Part shown: in pieces, positions 23,151 through 35,155 of the stretch | How the letters are laid out: every line of letters starts with the position of its first letter | Position numbering within the stretch: the stretch's first letter is position 1 | NCBI GenBank assembly: GCA_963576725.1 | Contig: OY755238.1 | Location: 23,433,845-23,497,844, forward strand | Source of the DNA: Azorinus chamasolen | Taxonomy: Eukaryota > Mollusca > Bivalvia > Cardiida > Solecurtidae | Length of the DNA stretch: 64,000 nt | Direction: 5' to 3' | Made by a program: the position numbers and the translations under genes | Notes under the pieces: generated by a model | What the model saw: only the letters and a program-made list of their open reading frames with translations | Databases searched by the model: none | What the model was told of the DNA's origin: nothing

Positions 23151-23356
23151 TTAACCCTTCGCTTGCTATTCACGTTAATATACCTATCTCTCATCAGGGT
23201 CTGCACTATTTACAAGTTGATTGTGCAACCAGTGCACTCTAGAGCAGTGATTGCGCAGCGAAATACTTGTACACAGTGAAGATATGTGTAATTATACAAC
23301 AGGACATGGGTAAAGAAGGAGAAATGTATTTTAAAATTCAGCAAGCGAAGAGTTAA
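23151..23356 (+). mobile_element. TTAA MITE, family E, final unit of the array
   Basis: Starts as an eighth unit, lacks the left hairpin arm, and continues through ATCAGGGTCTGCACTATTTA and TTGATTGTGCAACCAGTGCA to CAAGCGAAGAGTTAA. Confidence 0.85.
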
Positions 23357-24946
23357 GACGGATTTTACTGTGTTTCGCATTTAAACGATAAAATGGTTTA
23401 TAGATTGGCATCATGTTACTGGTTAGTAATTAGTAAACGGAACATAGAGAGAAACGACTGGAAAGTACTAGTCTAAGAGGGGAAAAAAGTGATTAAAGCT
23501 ATAATTTAGATGACTTAAGAACCAATGCGCTGAAGAGTAATTGTAAATAAAAACAAAAACACGTATATACTTGCTCATATATTTATAAGTCCTGTGACAC
23601 AGCTATGATAAATTTTGATATTTCAAAGCATAACGTTTTCACCAAGCATGCGACGCTAAATGTATGTATGACAAGCTATTCGGTGGCATGACAAGCTAAA
23701 CGCATGCATGACAGGCTAAACGAGCGTATGCTACGTTACACGAATGAACAACAAGCTATTTTGAGATCGCAATTAAGATGGACCTATATCGATTGACAGC
23801 AGTTTTGATTCATGTATAAGTCTGAAGAAAGATGTGGTTTTCCACCGCATCATTTGGTAAGATTATAGAGAAGCATGTATGTGTTCCGTAATAGATCTGT
23901 CGTGTACGATAAAGACGGGCGAGCTTTTTTCCTTGTGCACTGCGTTCCCTCCTGGCTGTTAGTGCATATTTGTCTCTTAATATCTGTTTAATATTGCGAA
24001 ATACTTTAGGTAGACATACGGATATATACAGCCATTTACGCCAGAACTCTTAGACACGTGACCCTACTAGCAGGATATACTCGGGCTCATGTGTAGCACC
24101 TTTATCTTATAGTAGAGCGCCTCGTGTCTGGGTAAGACAAAATAACTTTTTTGATAAAGCGACGTCTGAATTCGCATCCCTGCCGTAGATACATATATTT
24201 TAACGATGACATTTTTGAGTCGTTTTTCAAACCCACCGCTCGGCCCTTGTACAGCCTGCTATGACCGAAATTGTTAATTTTGCAATTAGACTCGATCAGA
24301 ATAAGACGCAGCAAAATATGTGTTCGATTTATACACACTGAACGTACTTACTGGTGAATCCGGAAAATGTTGACTTTAAGGTAGGTGATAGTCTCTACAA
24401 TAAACACATGTTTTAATTAATGTCATATAATATGGTGTTGGTTTCGTTCCATTATTCTTATTTTGTTTAGAAATGTATTTCTTTATTTTATAACTTAAAC
24501 AACAAACATGTGTAAATTAACATAAACATATATCTCAGTTGTCTGAATAAACACGTTAAATCTTTGAACAATAAGTAACGTTCTGGTCCTTCGGGGTCAT
24601 CAATTTCAATGCAATTAGTTACGAATATAGACAGAATACCGCTTTGGGGCGTGATAAATGTTTAATAACTACTCATGAACAAACCCAATATTGTTTTCTC
24701 TTTTCGCATTGCTGTTTTTTTCTTTCGAAGGATCTCCTACTTTCAGCATTTTTATTTGCGAATCTGTCTGTTTCAAACTTTCTTTTCCTATTAAAAACAT
24801 GTAGTGTTTAACAGTTTGGATCCTAATGAAATTGAATTTATTCGGTGCCTAATCTGAATTTAAATGTCATCATATCTGGCTCTTGGCTCTTATGTATATT
24901 GCCAATTTGAACTTATATAAAAAAAAAAATGACTCGTGACACCATA
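23357..24946. other. Non-coding stretch with minor repeats
   Basis: Short GCATGACAAGCTAAACG-type repeats lie at 23645-23760. A diverged copy of the 282-bp repeat is at about 24570-24770 (CCTTCGGGGTCATCAATTTC, CTCATGAACAAACCCAATA). A 78-codon minus frame at 24102-24338 has no supporting motif. Confidence 0.45.
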
Positions 24947-25380
24947 TACAGTAAAACCCCTCTAAACCGGTGGTTCAAATTAGAATTAATGCCAGTATGT
25001 AAGAGCGGTGGCAGCTTAACCCATTACATTGTAGGCTATTTTTAGATACCTCTTTGAATTAATCTACCGAAATGGAGCATTAATTAGAGAAAGGGAAACG
25101 TTTAGAATTTTGTAGTTTGAAACCATTGTGATAAATAGAGCATTTGCTCCTATAGGAGCAAATGCTCTATTTATCACAATGGTTTCACAAAGTGACTTTT
25201 ACGGAGTCGTCAAATGTAGTCAATATGAGGGAAAGGGTTAATTCGGAATGAAAGTCACGCAGAAACCTCCTCTCCTCTAGGAACTTCCTGCATGACTTTC
25301 ACCCTGCATTAAGCATTCACTTGTCTAAAGTATTTGAATTTTTCTCCACCAGATTTCTGATTTAGAGGGATTTTACTGTA
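24947..25380 (+). mobile_element. TA-type MITE (family B) interrupted by family C
   Basis: TACAGTAAAACCCCTCTAAA to TTAGAGGGATTTTACTGTA. The host element is split at GCAGC-TTAA-ATGAAAGTC by a complete family C copy. Confidence 0.88.
25016..25241 (+). mobile_element. TTAA MITE family C, nested, with TTAA target duplication
   Basis: TTAA at 25016-25019 and 25238-25241. The 60-bp palindrome is intact. The surrounding family B sequence proves that TTAA is the duplicated target. Confidence 0.92.
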
Positions 25381-25642
25381 CACCGTTTTCGTACATACGT
25401 ATATTATTTTTTGCAACAACATATTTTCCTATTTCTAACAGTTCAGAAACTAAAATGCAACACGAATAAATACTAATACATCGGCGAATAACATTGGGAT
25501 CTTCGGTTTCAAACACATGAATGTGTTTATTTGATCGGTAATCTTGCGATAGTCTTACGATATACTTCTTTTCAGCATATAAACAAATCCTTTATAATTT
25601 GTCAGTAATTTTGAAAACGCGTTGCAAGTAGAAACCATCGCG

Positions 25643-25858
25643 TTTACCCTTTATTTCATAGGCTATATTTAGATACAACATATTTTAATAAATCTACTGA
25701 GAAGGAGTATTACCTAGAGAAAAGGACTGGGGTTTTTTTTAAATTTGTAAGTTGAAACCATTGCTCCTATAGGAGCAAATGCTCTATTTATCACAATAGT
25801 TTCACAAAGTGACTTTTACATAGTCTTCAAAAGTCGTCAATATGAGGAAATGGGTTAA
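25643..25858 (+). mobile_element. TTAA MITE, family C, left palindrome arm shortened
   Basis: TTACCCTTTATTTCATAGGC to TGAGGAAATGGGTTAA. The left arm of the palindrome is deleted up to CCATTGCTCCTATAGGAGCA. Confidence 0.8.
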
Positions 25859-26520
25859 GCTTATTTGTGTATTTGCTCACACAATTGTAAGGGATACCAC
25901 ATAATCGACCTCCTGTATGATCTAGCTACAGTAAAAATTATATAAAGTCATGGCTGTATGAAATTTGATAAGTATGATGTAAAGTGTTACAAACTATCGT
26001 AATTAATGTCACATATAACGATAATCTAATCATACGTATCACATTATAAATATCAACATATCAAATAATTCTGAGGTAATTAGAATATCACATAATTAGT
26101 GTCATATATCTATTAATTATGATTTAATATCGCATTTCATATCAAATGGCCAATTTGGATAATATTTACAAGTAAAGGTGGTTTTCATAACAGCGAAAAA
26201 CTGTAACGAGGGGTATATAATAAATAAAATACGCCGAGTTGGTCCGGATAACCCACAGGGCTAGATGTACAGTGTTTGGTCAGATTCTACTTCTTCATTT
26301 AGTGTTGGTAATGAAATATTGCAATCTCAAAATGTTCAGCTAAGAAACTGCTTTGGTGAATTATAAAGCACCAGCTTAATGAATAAACACGAGTTTTAAA
26401 AATAAGGTAAGTGCTCAATGCATATCAACAGTAATCTTTCCCGGCCGGAAATCCCCTTTGCAAACTTTCTACTAAACATAATTATGCTCCCAACTGCTGT
26501 CCTAAACATAACTATGCTCC
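25859..26520. other. AT-rich non-coding stretch
   Basis: No gene or clear repeat seen. Confidence 0.4.
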
Positions 26521-26781
26521 CAACTGTCCTACCCTTTTCTCACATTAACGCATTTTTCTCATTTACGAGTACAAACAAAGTAGGCTCTGATCAGAGAGCC
26601 TCCTGTTGGAGTCGTATGATCAAGGTCTGTTACCTGTTGGAGTCGTATGATCAAGGCCTGTTCCGCTTGCTTATGGGGTTATATAGATCTGATCAAACAG
26701 TTTTAGTCAAAACAAAAACATTTCCCTTGCAAGTTTTACATTATAAAATTAGTCATGGTGTGTGCAAAAGGAAATGGTTAA
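26521..26781 (+). mobile_element. TTAA MITE family A, with internal 38-bp duplication
   Basis: GTCCTACCCTTTTCTCACAT start. CCTGTTGGAGTCGTATGATC is present twice (about 26600 and 26632). The end is AGGAAATGGTTAA. Confidence 0.65.
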
Positions 26782-27964
26782 AGACTCCGAATTAAACTCA
26801 TGTGGTGTTTTCGTTGTATGAAATATGTTACTGTATTTCATATGATTTCATATGATTTTGTGATTGTGATACTTTCGCATGTTTAATGCTCTAGAAACTC
26901 TATTTGGCGATTAATACATGTCAAATGATATGGAAACATCGTTTAACATATACTATCCCATAACTACGAACTTGGGCAATTAGATTGCGTTGGTTGAGTA
27001 TTCGACAGCAAAGAAAAGTAGAAATAACTGTTAAGTCTTGCTGATTTTTGTTGCTATTTCCATGGTTTGTTTTATTTTAAATCGTGTTTTATAACTAAGT
27101 TGTAGAGCTACCACAATAACATTTTGTAGTTTCGGTAAACTGTTTGCACTCATCGATAAAAAGAGTCAAATGCCAGCCGATCAAATTTGCGTGTTTTTTT
27201 ACGAACGCCGTAAATTTGGAATTAGTCTAAAACTTAAGTAAAAAGGTTCTTCATAGATTAAAAAAGAATAAAAATCAGGCAGGAAATTTGAAAATCACAC
27301 ACGATAGTGCACAGCATCAGAAGCTCAGTGCCGTAAAAACAAACCTCAATCAAACCCATCAAAACAATAGACAATATGTGACGTCACAACTTATACAATA
27401 TCAGATAAGACATTACATCACAAAACGCCTTAGTAATGAGTAAATATAGATTGTGTTGAGTCTAGGACACTGCAACACTAACATGATAGTTTGGATTTTG
27501 GTGCATTGAAGCTGTCACTTAGCGCCACGGGTTGTTGGACATAAAGGAACTCTTCAAGCACCTATTCACAGTATATGAAGAGCGCTCATACACACATATC
27601 GTACACATATACCATGCACATACATGTCATTGCAAAATTTCGATTTGTATGAAGGTATACCGCCTGCCTCATACAGCCATACAGCTTTAATTAGCCTTTA
27701 AACACATGTGCTTTCATACATGAAACATAGGCAAAAGTGTGCAGTAATTAACTCATTCAGTCTCATATTATCTACACTACATTAGTCCAAATCAGATATT
27801 GAAAACTACCCAATTGTCAGATTGCGGTGGAGGCCAATAAAAAGAATATACTGATATAAAACATTGGGTTCAGCAAACGGTATTGACACTAATCAGAGAG
27901 CTACATGGGGAAGTTTGAGTATTTGCCTACGTCCAATGTATAGGATCTAGGGAGTTAATGGGGT
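26782..27964. other. Non-coding stretch, nothing recognised
   Basis: Only short frames on both strands; no motif. Confidence 0.4.
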
Positions 27965-28190
27965 TTAACCCATTACCTCATAGGCTATTTATAGATACAG
28001 CCTCTTTGAATAAATCTACTGAAAAGGAGAATTAACTAGAGAAAAGGACAATTTTAGAATTTTGTAGTTTGAAACCATTATAATAAATAGAGATTTTGCT
28101 CCTATAGGAGCAAATGCTCTTTTTATCACAATGGTTTCACAAGTCGACTTTTACAGAGTCGTCAAAAGTCGTCAATATGAGGGAATGGTT
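27965..28190 (+). mobile_element. TTAA MITE, family C
   Basis: TTAACCCATTACCTCATAGG to ATGAGGGAATGGTT; palindrome TTTTGCTCCTATAGGAGCAAA. Confidence 0.85.
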
Positions 28191-28451
28191 TCGGTGACTG
28201 TTGTAGCGGTTATTTTGTACATATATCAGTATATAGAATGTAATTCAAAGTTAGAAAAATGGGAGAAATGAGTATTAGTTTTTATCATGATATATATCCA
28301 GAGAAACAAGCGTCTTGAACACAAGTGTACCAGCATTTGCAAACAGTGTATACTCGGACCACAATAGTCCGTACTGTTTGCAATAAAAATTATCTTGCAA
28401 ATCGTACCATGTCATCCTGAGTAACGGTCCTTCAAATATGAATATTCACCG

Positions 28452-28680
28452 TAAACCCATTCATATATAGGTTATTTTAGACGCAACCTCTTTGAATACA
28501 TCTACTGACAAAATATCATTTAATAGAGAAAAAGAAAATTGTACAGTTGTGTAGTTTTGAAACCGTTGTGATAAATACAGCATTTGCTCTATTGGAGCAA
28601 TTGCTCTATTTATCACAGTTGTTTCAGAAAGTGACTTTTACAGAGACATCAAGGGGCGTGAACAGGATATACTTGGTTAA
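28452..28680 (+). mobile_element. TTAA MITE, family C, diverged
   Basis: TAAACCCATTCATATATAGG to ATACTTGGTTAA; palindrome ATTTGCTCTATTGGAGCAATT. Confidence 0.75.
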
Positions 28681-29086
28681 AATAATTACTATCTTTATTT
28701 GCGCCAGAACTAAAATGATTTAAACCCTAAGTAGAACTTTCATATTTCCCCTTTGTCAGCTCTGAGATGTTTTGTAATAATGTCCCGAAATACATTAGGA
28801 ATATCCCTTGTCGGGGAGAAAGCATTGTCTAACACCTGCTCTAGAGGCGTTTATGATAAAACGCATTTATATGCAGCAACTCGGTCACTCAAATTATTGG
28901 ACAGAGTCAAACAAACAAGTAAACTTGGTATGTGTTGAGTTTCTTATTTACTTTGTATTTACGTTACCTGTTGGTATTTAGTTGTATTAATGTTCAGGTT
29001 CTTGATTTTAATTGGTTGTACAGGTACATCAACACCAGTTTTATGCATTATTTGAATATAGGAATCTTAATAAAACAGGTGATTTC
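28681..29086. other. Non-coding stretch, nothing recognised
   Basis: A 61-codon frame at 28753-28938 has no motif support. Confidence 0.4.
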
Positions 29087-29339
29087 TTAACCCTTTCCCT
29101 CATATAAACGTGTTTTCACGCATTTGCAAACAGAGTAGACCCAGATCAGACGGCTCCTAGAGTATGAGACGTCTGATCAGGGTCTGCTCTATTTGCTAAT
29201 AGAATTAGATAGATCTGTTTCTTTAATTTCTAAAATGGCAACAATTTTCCACCTTCCATATTTCATTATAACTATTGTGTCCATGAATATTCAGTAGGTA
29301 TTGTAATTTTTAACAAACATGGAACAGGGAAAGAGTTAA
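29087..29339 (+). mobile_element. TTAA MITE, family A, full length
   Basis: TTAACCCTTTCCCTCATATA to GGAACAGGGAAAGAGTTAA; hairpin GATCAGACGGCTCCTAGAGT ... ACGTCTGATCAGGGTC. Confidence 0.85.
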
Positions 29340-29553
29340 TGCATGCAGCAAAACAATTCAAGGGAAGTAATTTTAACAAGACTATTAGGGAAAACATGAT
29401 TATTCATTTATTATACTTACATGTGTAGTTACAGTTTTTGAAAGAGTGTTTCTATGTATTTGATGATAAGGAACTGTGTTTTAAAGCAAAATAATTCATT
29501 TAATAAACCACATTTAGACGTATTGATTTTATTACTTTGACCTATTGTCTGCC

Positions 29554-29785
29554 TTAACCCATTTACTGCCAATGTCGCAAAAATGCACCACACAAATAGT
29601 GCCAGATCAAGGCGGCGTCTGATCAGGGACTTCACATTATTTTGTCTCAGTCTTTAGTTCTATATATATATGCTTTATTCCTTTGAAATTTGAATTTATT
29701 TATCTCATTTCCGTATTTACCGAAATGTTTTTTAAAAGAAATGGGTAGCGGACTACAATTAGAAAGTTGGCACCGAAAGGGTTAG
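29554..29785 (+). mobile_element. TTAA MITE, family F
   Basis: TTAACCCATTTACTGCCAAT to TTGGCACCGAAAGGGTTAG. Shared middle TTTGAATTTATTTATCTCAT; hairpin reduced to CAAGGCGGCGTCTGATCAGG. Confidence 0.8.
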
Positions 29786-30543
29786 AGGCCAAACAATGTA
29801 TTTATGTTAGTGAACGTCCTGGAGTGGTTTAGTTGTAACAGTAATGTTGTAAAAGCAATATTAGCGAAGCATAACTTGCATGAATGTTAGTTGCTGAATA
29901 ACCCTGTCATTTTCAAACCTGTCAACCTGGTTAGCGAATGATGTGAGTCAGATGGCATGAGACTATTCCGTCCATATCTTATTCAAGAGCTCTATACGTG
30001 ACAATGTGACACATGTACATGCAGGTCGTGGCATCCTTGATATTCGGACAATAGTTTCTTAATAAATCTGAAGAGCTACATTAACTAGAGATGTATGTAA
30101 GATGAAATGACAGAGCAGTACACCAACCTTCCTCCTATATTGTTTCTAATACGAAGGCTGGGGAAGGGGGTTAAAATCATATCAAAACGGATTTATCGTT
30201 AAATTTTGTAGGCTAAATATAGATATATGTAAACCTCTGAAAAGAACAGTAGAATTAACCTATTAACTCCTGCGATGCCACAGATAGGACATAGACTGTC
30301 AATCTTGAACCAGATCGGAGAGTTCCTAGAGTTTAGTTTCAGGATATGCCTGTATTGGATGCCCCGTCAATATGGCATATAGATTAAATAAATATCCAAT
30401 GTTTGTCCAAAGTTGAACTTCTGCATGAACACAGTGTCAAATTGTTTGTATTTGGATGAGATTCAAAGTTACAGAATTGCAGCAGACACATTTGCCAGAT
30501 GACTTCGTCTTAGTCTGTAAAGAAATAAAGTAAAATGTGACCA
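29786..30543. other. Non-coding stretch, nothing recognised
   Basis: No gene or clear repeat. AACCTTCCTCCTATATTG / AAGGCTGGGGAAGGGGGTTA near 30120-30175 may be a decayed palindromic element. Confidence 0.4.
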
Positions 30544-30790
30544 TTAACCCTTTTACCGCCAGTGTCGCATAAATGCACAACGACAAATAGTGCAGTCCCA
30601 GATCAGTCACCACATTTTCAAGGCGGCCTCTGACCAGAGACGTCACTTTTTGTCTCAATCTCTATTTCTATATCTGTGCTTATTCCTTTGAAATTTGTAT
30701 TTATTTATCTCATTTCCTTATTTTACTGAATGATTTAACAAACTTGGATTGCAGACGACAATTTTAGCAATTTGGCGCAGAAAGGGTTAA
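30544..30790 (+). mobile_element. TTAA MITE, family F
   Basis: TTAACCCTTTTACCGCCAGT to GGCGCAGAAAGGGTTAA; GTCCCAGATCAGTCACC / AAGGCGGCCTCTGACCAG. Confidence 0.8.
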
Positions 30791-30906
30791 ACTCTCTTCC
30801 TCATATAAGTTTACACTTTGTCCACGCTTTTTACATTATACATTACAAACTTTACATTACGTAATTTAAGTTATATGAATATTGTCATGCATTTAAATAG
30901 CCATGT

Positions 30907-31104
30907 TTAACCCATTCCCTCCTACTGACGCCTTTTGACGCCACTGTAAAAGTCATTCCTTGAAACCATTGTGATACATTATTCATCACAATGGTTTCAA
31001 AACTACACACTTCTCAAATTTCACTTTTCTCTAGTAAACTCTCCGTTTTTGGAAGATATACTTAAAGAGGTTGGGTCTAAATAGTCTAGGAGGGGAAGGT
31101 TTAA
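30907..31104 (-). mobile_element. TTAA MITE, family C, short palindrome
   Basis: TTAACCCATTCCCTCCTACT to GAGGGGAAGGTTTAA. The palindrome is reduced to CCATTGTGATACATTATTCATCACAATGG. Confidence 0.8.
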
Positions 31105-31331
31105 TATGAAAGTGGTGGACTAAATCAGGACTTACTGTTAATATATGGTTTGGATATAACGAAGGGACCCTATTCTTTATTTAAAGCTGTATTTATATGT
31201 ATTAGACGAATGCGTCCATACAATTGGCATAAGTGCGCCAATAGTTAAATGAATGAGTACACAAATATTAAATTTGAATCTGTTTAATTTTGACCAATTC
31301 TGATTTGATCACTCTGTTGAGAAAACACTGA

Positions 31332-31544
31332 TTAAATCTTACAACGCTGAAATTTCAAATGGACTATTCCAAAACTCGAACATGTCAACCTTATGGTGAA
31401 TATTTACGAACATTTCTAAAGAAAAGTGTAAAACGACAAACAGTGCAGGCCCTGATGAGAGGGTTCCTCTAGGGACCCTCTCATCTGGGTATACACTGTT
31501 TGCAAAGGAAATTAGTGATTCGTGTCCCGCACAGAAAGGATTAA
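31332..31544 (-). mobile_element. TTAA MITE, family D, full length
   Basis: TTAAATCTTACAACGCTGAA to CCCGCACAGAAAGGATTAA; hairpin GATGAGAGGGTTCCTCTAGG / GACCCTCTCATCTGGG. Confidence 0.8.
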
Positions 31545-31812
31545 ATGGCATAAGATTTTGGGAAACTATTGACCCAGTGTCAAGCAGCTTAAAACCAAGC
31601 TGTGTGAAAATGCGACCAAAGTCACTTGGTAATTAAAGCAATTTGTGTTGGTCTAAGTATCATTGAGGTTTTCCAGTAGATCCAGCTGTGTCCATGTTGC
31701 AACCTCTGTACACAAACATGTCCAGTACAATGTTCTATAATACAGTGTAGTATAAAGTATGATATTGAGGCTAATCACGTTTCTCACACCATCAGTAGAA
31801 TGTACATGTATG

Positions 31813-32029
31813 TCAACCCTTTCCCTCATATTGACGCCTTTGAACGCCTCTGTAAACGTCACTTTCTTAAACCATTGTGATAAATAGAGCATTTGCTCCT
31901 GTGGAGCAAATGCTCTATTTATCACACTGATTTCAACACTACACAATTCCTAAAATTCCCCTTTTCCATAGTTAATGCTCCTTTTCAAAGAGGTGGGATC
32001 TAAAAATAGCCTATTAGGTAATGGGTTAC
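31813..32029 (-). mobile_element. TTAA MITE, family C
   Basis: TCAACCCTTTCCCTCATATT to AGGTAATGGGTTA; palindrome AGCATTTGCTCCTGTGGAGC. It lies about 320 bp upstream of the host gene start codon. Confidence 0.8.
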
Positions 32030-32352
32030 AGAGTAGATGGTAGATAAATAAACATCGCAAATGGATTTCTGCATCAATGTCGCCCTGCGGTCTGCTTCAA
32101 ACGTATAATCTGCCTTAAAATGTATTCTTTTTGAAAACATTTACTCCAATTTTGCCTATCAAAATGACTTCCTGAGTCGGAATCTGTGTGGTTTGAAAGG
32201 TTGAAATAATGTGTGTACAGTTTATATTGATTGATTAATACGATTAAAGAATTGCAGCATTTATATCCAAGCGGTCATTAAGAGGCCATTAATTTTTAGA
32301 GTGTTTACTATACTGTTGCACATGGTTTTGCTTTTCACTTTATAGGACAATC

Positions 32353-33333
32353 ATGAACGCTATAGGACGACCATCACTCGCCATATTGACTTTACTTTTG
32401 AGATTGACGTTTCCTTCACCACTGTCGAAATACAACGACCAATGTCCTTCCGAAATTGTTTGCAGGGACGATTCTGGTCATATAACTCGAAACAATATTT
32501 CCTTTGAGTGTTGTTCACCATGTTCATGTGCTGATGCTTGCACGATAACAGGCATATGTTGCCCCGGTAAAATCAATACATCGAGATCTACACCAACTTT
32601 CCCGTGTAGACAACAGAGTCAAATCTATGAAAGGCACCTCAATAGGAGCGCAAAGTTTGTCGGAGGACAGGCGTACCGTGTGATCGACGAGTGTTCAGTA
32701 GGATATGAGAGATTGGAAGGTACTGAAGAGGTAATATCAAGATGCAAACGGGCTAAAGTGCCTGTCGATCTAATATTTGTAACCGGGCGCCAATCTGGGC
32801 TGACCTATCTCAATGAACATTGTGCTAGGTGCAACGGCGAATATGACTTTATGACCTGGAACCTTTATCTTACAGATAGAGGAAATAATTTAATATTTTC
32901 ATCGTTTAAGGAAAGGGACGATATTTTGTTGAAGAGAGGCTCTTTCAAGGTGGCACCACCAACCGCTCAGGTTGCCATATTGTCATTCTGTAAAACGGAC
33001 AGTATCAGCAGATGTAATGTAACAGGTCTGTGGGATTATTATGATAAAGATTTGGAAGCAAACTGCATGTCATACCACAACTACTTTTCAATTAATTATC
33101 GTAATAAGCGATACACGTTCTTAAACATATACTGCTACTTGTGCAATTTTGGAATAAACATTCTCAGGCACTGTGTAATATCAGATGAAATAAGGGAAAC
33201 ATTTGATTTGACTGAAACAGTGGGTAGAGTTTTGGCATTCAATGCCTTGGTTATCCCATCGAAGGAGACAAGCGACATTTCTGTGCCTGTCCAGAAAACC
33301 TGTTCATCCGGAGAATTTCTGGACAATGTTCTG
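32353..33333 (+). CDS. Host gene, coding exon 1: secreted/surface protein with SMB-like Cys cluster
   Basis: Open frame of 327 codons from ATG at 32353 to a splice donor (ctg|gtaagt) at 33333/33334. The N-terminus has a hydrophobic segment (AILTLLLRLTF), a likely signal peptide. Residues about 50-75 hold a dense Cys pattern (CCSPCSCADACTITGICCPG) like a somatomedin-B-type domain, followed by Cys-rich blocks with CARCN and CYLCN motifs. Known: this arrangement occurs in ectodomains of many mollusc receptors, including adhesion/Methuselah-like GPCRs. That family assignment is inference, and no 7TM region is in the window. A TTTCACTTTATAG acceptor-like site at 32345 just before the ATG suggests a 5' UTR exon upstream. 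Reading past the donor, the frame runs into the Polinton terminal repeat and stops at 33420, so the unspliced product would be truncated there. The donor and the continuing frame in exon 2 make this a real exon rather than a chance frame. Confidence 0.8.
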
Positions 33334-33360
33334 GTAAGTTTATCAGTGATTCCCACCCCT

Positions 33361-33501
33361 AGTAGTATAGAGAATGGGAGTTCTGGCGCACCCCTAATAG
33401 ATCTCTATTCTTCTAACTAACCTTTATAGCAATATAAAAATTAGTTAGTTAAGGGTCTATGGGAATTCTTATTTATGGGTATATTCAAATTATAACTCGC
33501 T
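33361..33501 (+). repeat. Polinton left terminal inverted repeat
   Basis: Matches the reverse complement of 51551-51691 over 141 bases with about seven mismatches by my count. It starts AGTAGTATAGAGAATGGGAG and ends TATAACTCGCT. The preceding five bases CCCCT are the target duplication. Confidence 0.93.
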
Positions 33502-34728
33502 ATATCAGTTTGTTTTCTTTTAAACACCTTCACACCCTGCACATATCTATTAACCTGTTTAAAACAAATTAAACGGGTTACACAGAATACTAGAACTTTA
33601 TCACCACACCCAAACTGTGTAGGAGCCGATCGTTTAATAACAGCAGACGACATTTTTAAGTAACAAATTAACCTTATAACATAACTCGTGGCTTCAGCGT
33701 GACGTAACACTATCATTTAGTTTTTGATATTCACGGGCATATATTCACTAGTGAATAACATTCGACCGAACTGTATTCATACGCGCTGTCAAAACAAACA
33801 AACTGACGGACGGTGACCTACCTGTCAACGATTGAGTCACGATAGATGGCAAAGGATTGTTGGCACTTGCGCCATAATTTCGATAAAATACATGCAATAC
33901 AAATTGTAATCGCTGTCAGTAATTATATACAAAATGCATGCCAAAAAAGACCTACCAGCTACTCTGACCTATACAATCCATTCTACATAGAAAATGTCTC
34001 CACAACTTTGCATTTCCTTCACCGCATGTCCTTTTGTTTATGCAGATTTCTACTCATAAAAATATCTCGTCAATCAACAACTATAGTCATCTGAATCCAG
34101 CACAGCACAAACATATTTCAAATATGCTATACTCAGCTGATCGCGAAAATCTTCCTCCTGTTCCAACACATTTTATGCAGCAGTTCGTACTGAATCTTTT
34201 GTCAATTTCATACATTTTCACTGAACTTGAATCGAGATTTTTGTTTCTCGGTGGAAATGTCCATGTCCATGCGTATACAACACTAATGAAGGGCTTAATA
34301 TGCCAAAACGAAGGCGCATTTTGAATACAATTGACAGTGAGTGTCAGACGTGTTGGCGACTGTATGTGGGTCTTCATTTAAATGGCGCGCTTTACATAGA
34401 CACAAGTTGTGTACAATGACGTCATAATGTGACGTGTTTGTAACTATGTATGTGAAAACTGTAACTCAAAATTTATTTTGACATGTTTCTGTATGTTTTT
34501 GTATCATAAACTATCACAGTTAAATTAAATACGAGAGAGGTCTGAATTAGATCCTGGTTGATATCACAGTAAGTCAAAAAAAAGTTGGAAAATTTGGACC
34601 TACTTTGTCCCAGTTACCTAGCGAACCTAATAACACCTTTCATTCGTCATTTCTATATGTAAGGCGAATTTATAACAATCCACGTTACTGCTGAAATATT
34701 GACTGCAAATAACATTTGTGTGTGTTAT
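33502..34728. other. Polinton left sub-terminal region, no recognisable gene
   Basis: About 1.2 kb between the left terminal repeat and a palindrome, with only short unrelated frames on both strands. I see no conserved Polinton motif. The missing protease or other genes may have been lost here, or the stretch may be a secondary insertion. Confidence 0.5.
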
Positions 34729-34895
34729 GTTATAAATAGGATCTTGCATTCGTGTTCATGATTATTGGATTATTAAAATCGTCTTTTTAAAACGATAAAA
34801 AAAACTCGCTAAAGCTCGTGTTTTATCGTTTTAAAAAGACTCATTTAATAAATCCAATAATCAAGAACACTCGTGTAAGATCCTCTATCTATAAC
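34729..34895. repeat. Imperfect long palindrome (about 80-bp arms) inside the Polinton
   Basis: Left arm GTTATAAATAGGATCTTGCA... pairs with right arm ending GTGTAAGATCCTCTATCTATAAC. The inner arms share TTTTTAAAACGATAAAA, and a loop of a few bases lies around CTAAAGC. It could be a palindromic MITE or a cruciform-forming control element. No duplication at its borders was clear. Confidence 0.75.
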
Positions 34896-35155
34896 ATATT
34901 TTAAACAGGAAGTAATTTATCAGTCTGTTTAAATCGTCTGCTTGGATAAATAAAAATAGACTAACTGGAAAAACAAATATCTTACTTATTACACAATGAG
35001 TTTAAACTTTATAAGCTTAATTTATAGGATTTATATTTGTGTACACAATTAATTGAACAAATGTTTTTTATATATATACTATGACACATTATTGTGAAAT
35101 CCAGAAGCATCCGTAGTCTAAGGAACATTTTCGTAAGGCTTTTCCATTATTTTTT

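Noticed and set aside
22553..23279. Overlapping 217- and 227-codon frames on opposite strands with perfect amino-acid repeats
   Set aside because: They come from an 81-bp non-coding MITE-arm array; a period of 27 codons keeps frames open without selection.
24102..24338. 78-codon minus frame rich in R and K
   Set aside because: Isolated, no motif, no splice sites nearby that extend it.
33846..34377. Frames of 82-96 codons at the Polinton left end
   Set aside because: Overlap each other on both strands and show no Polinton motif.
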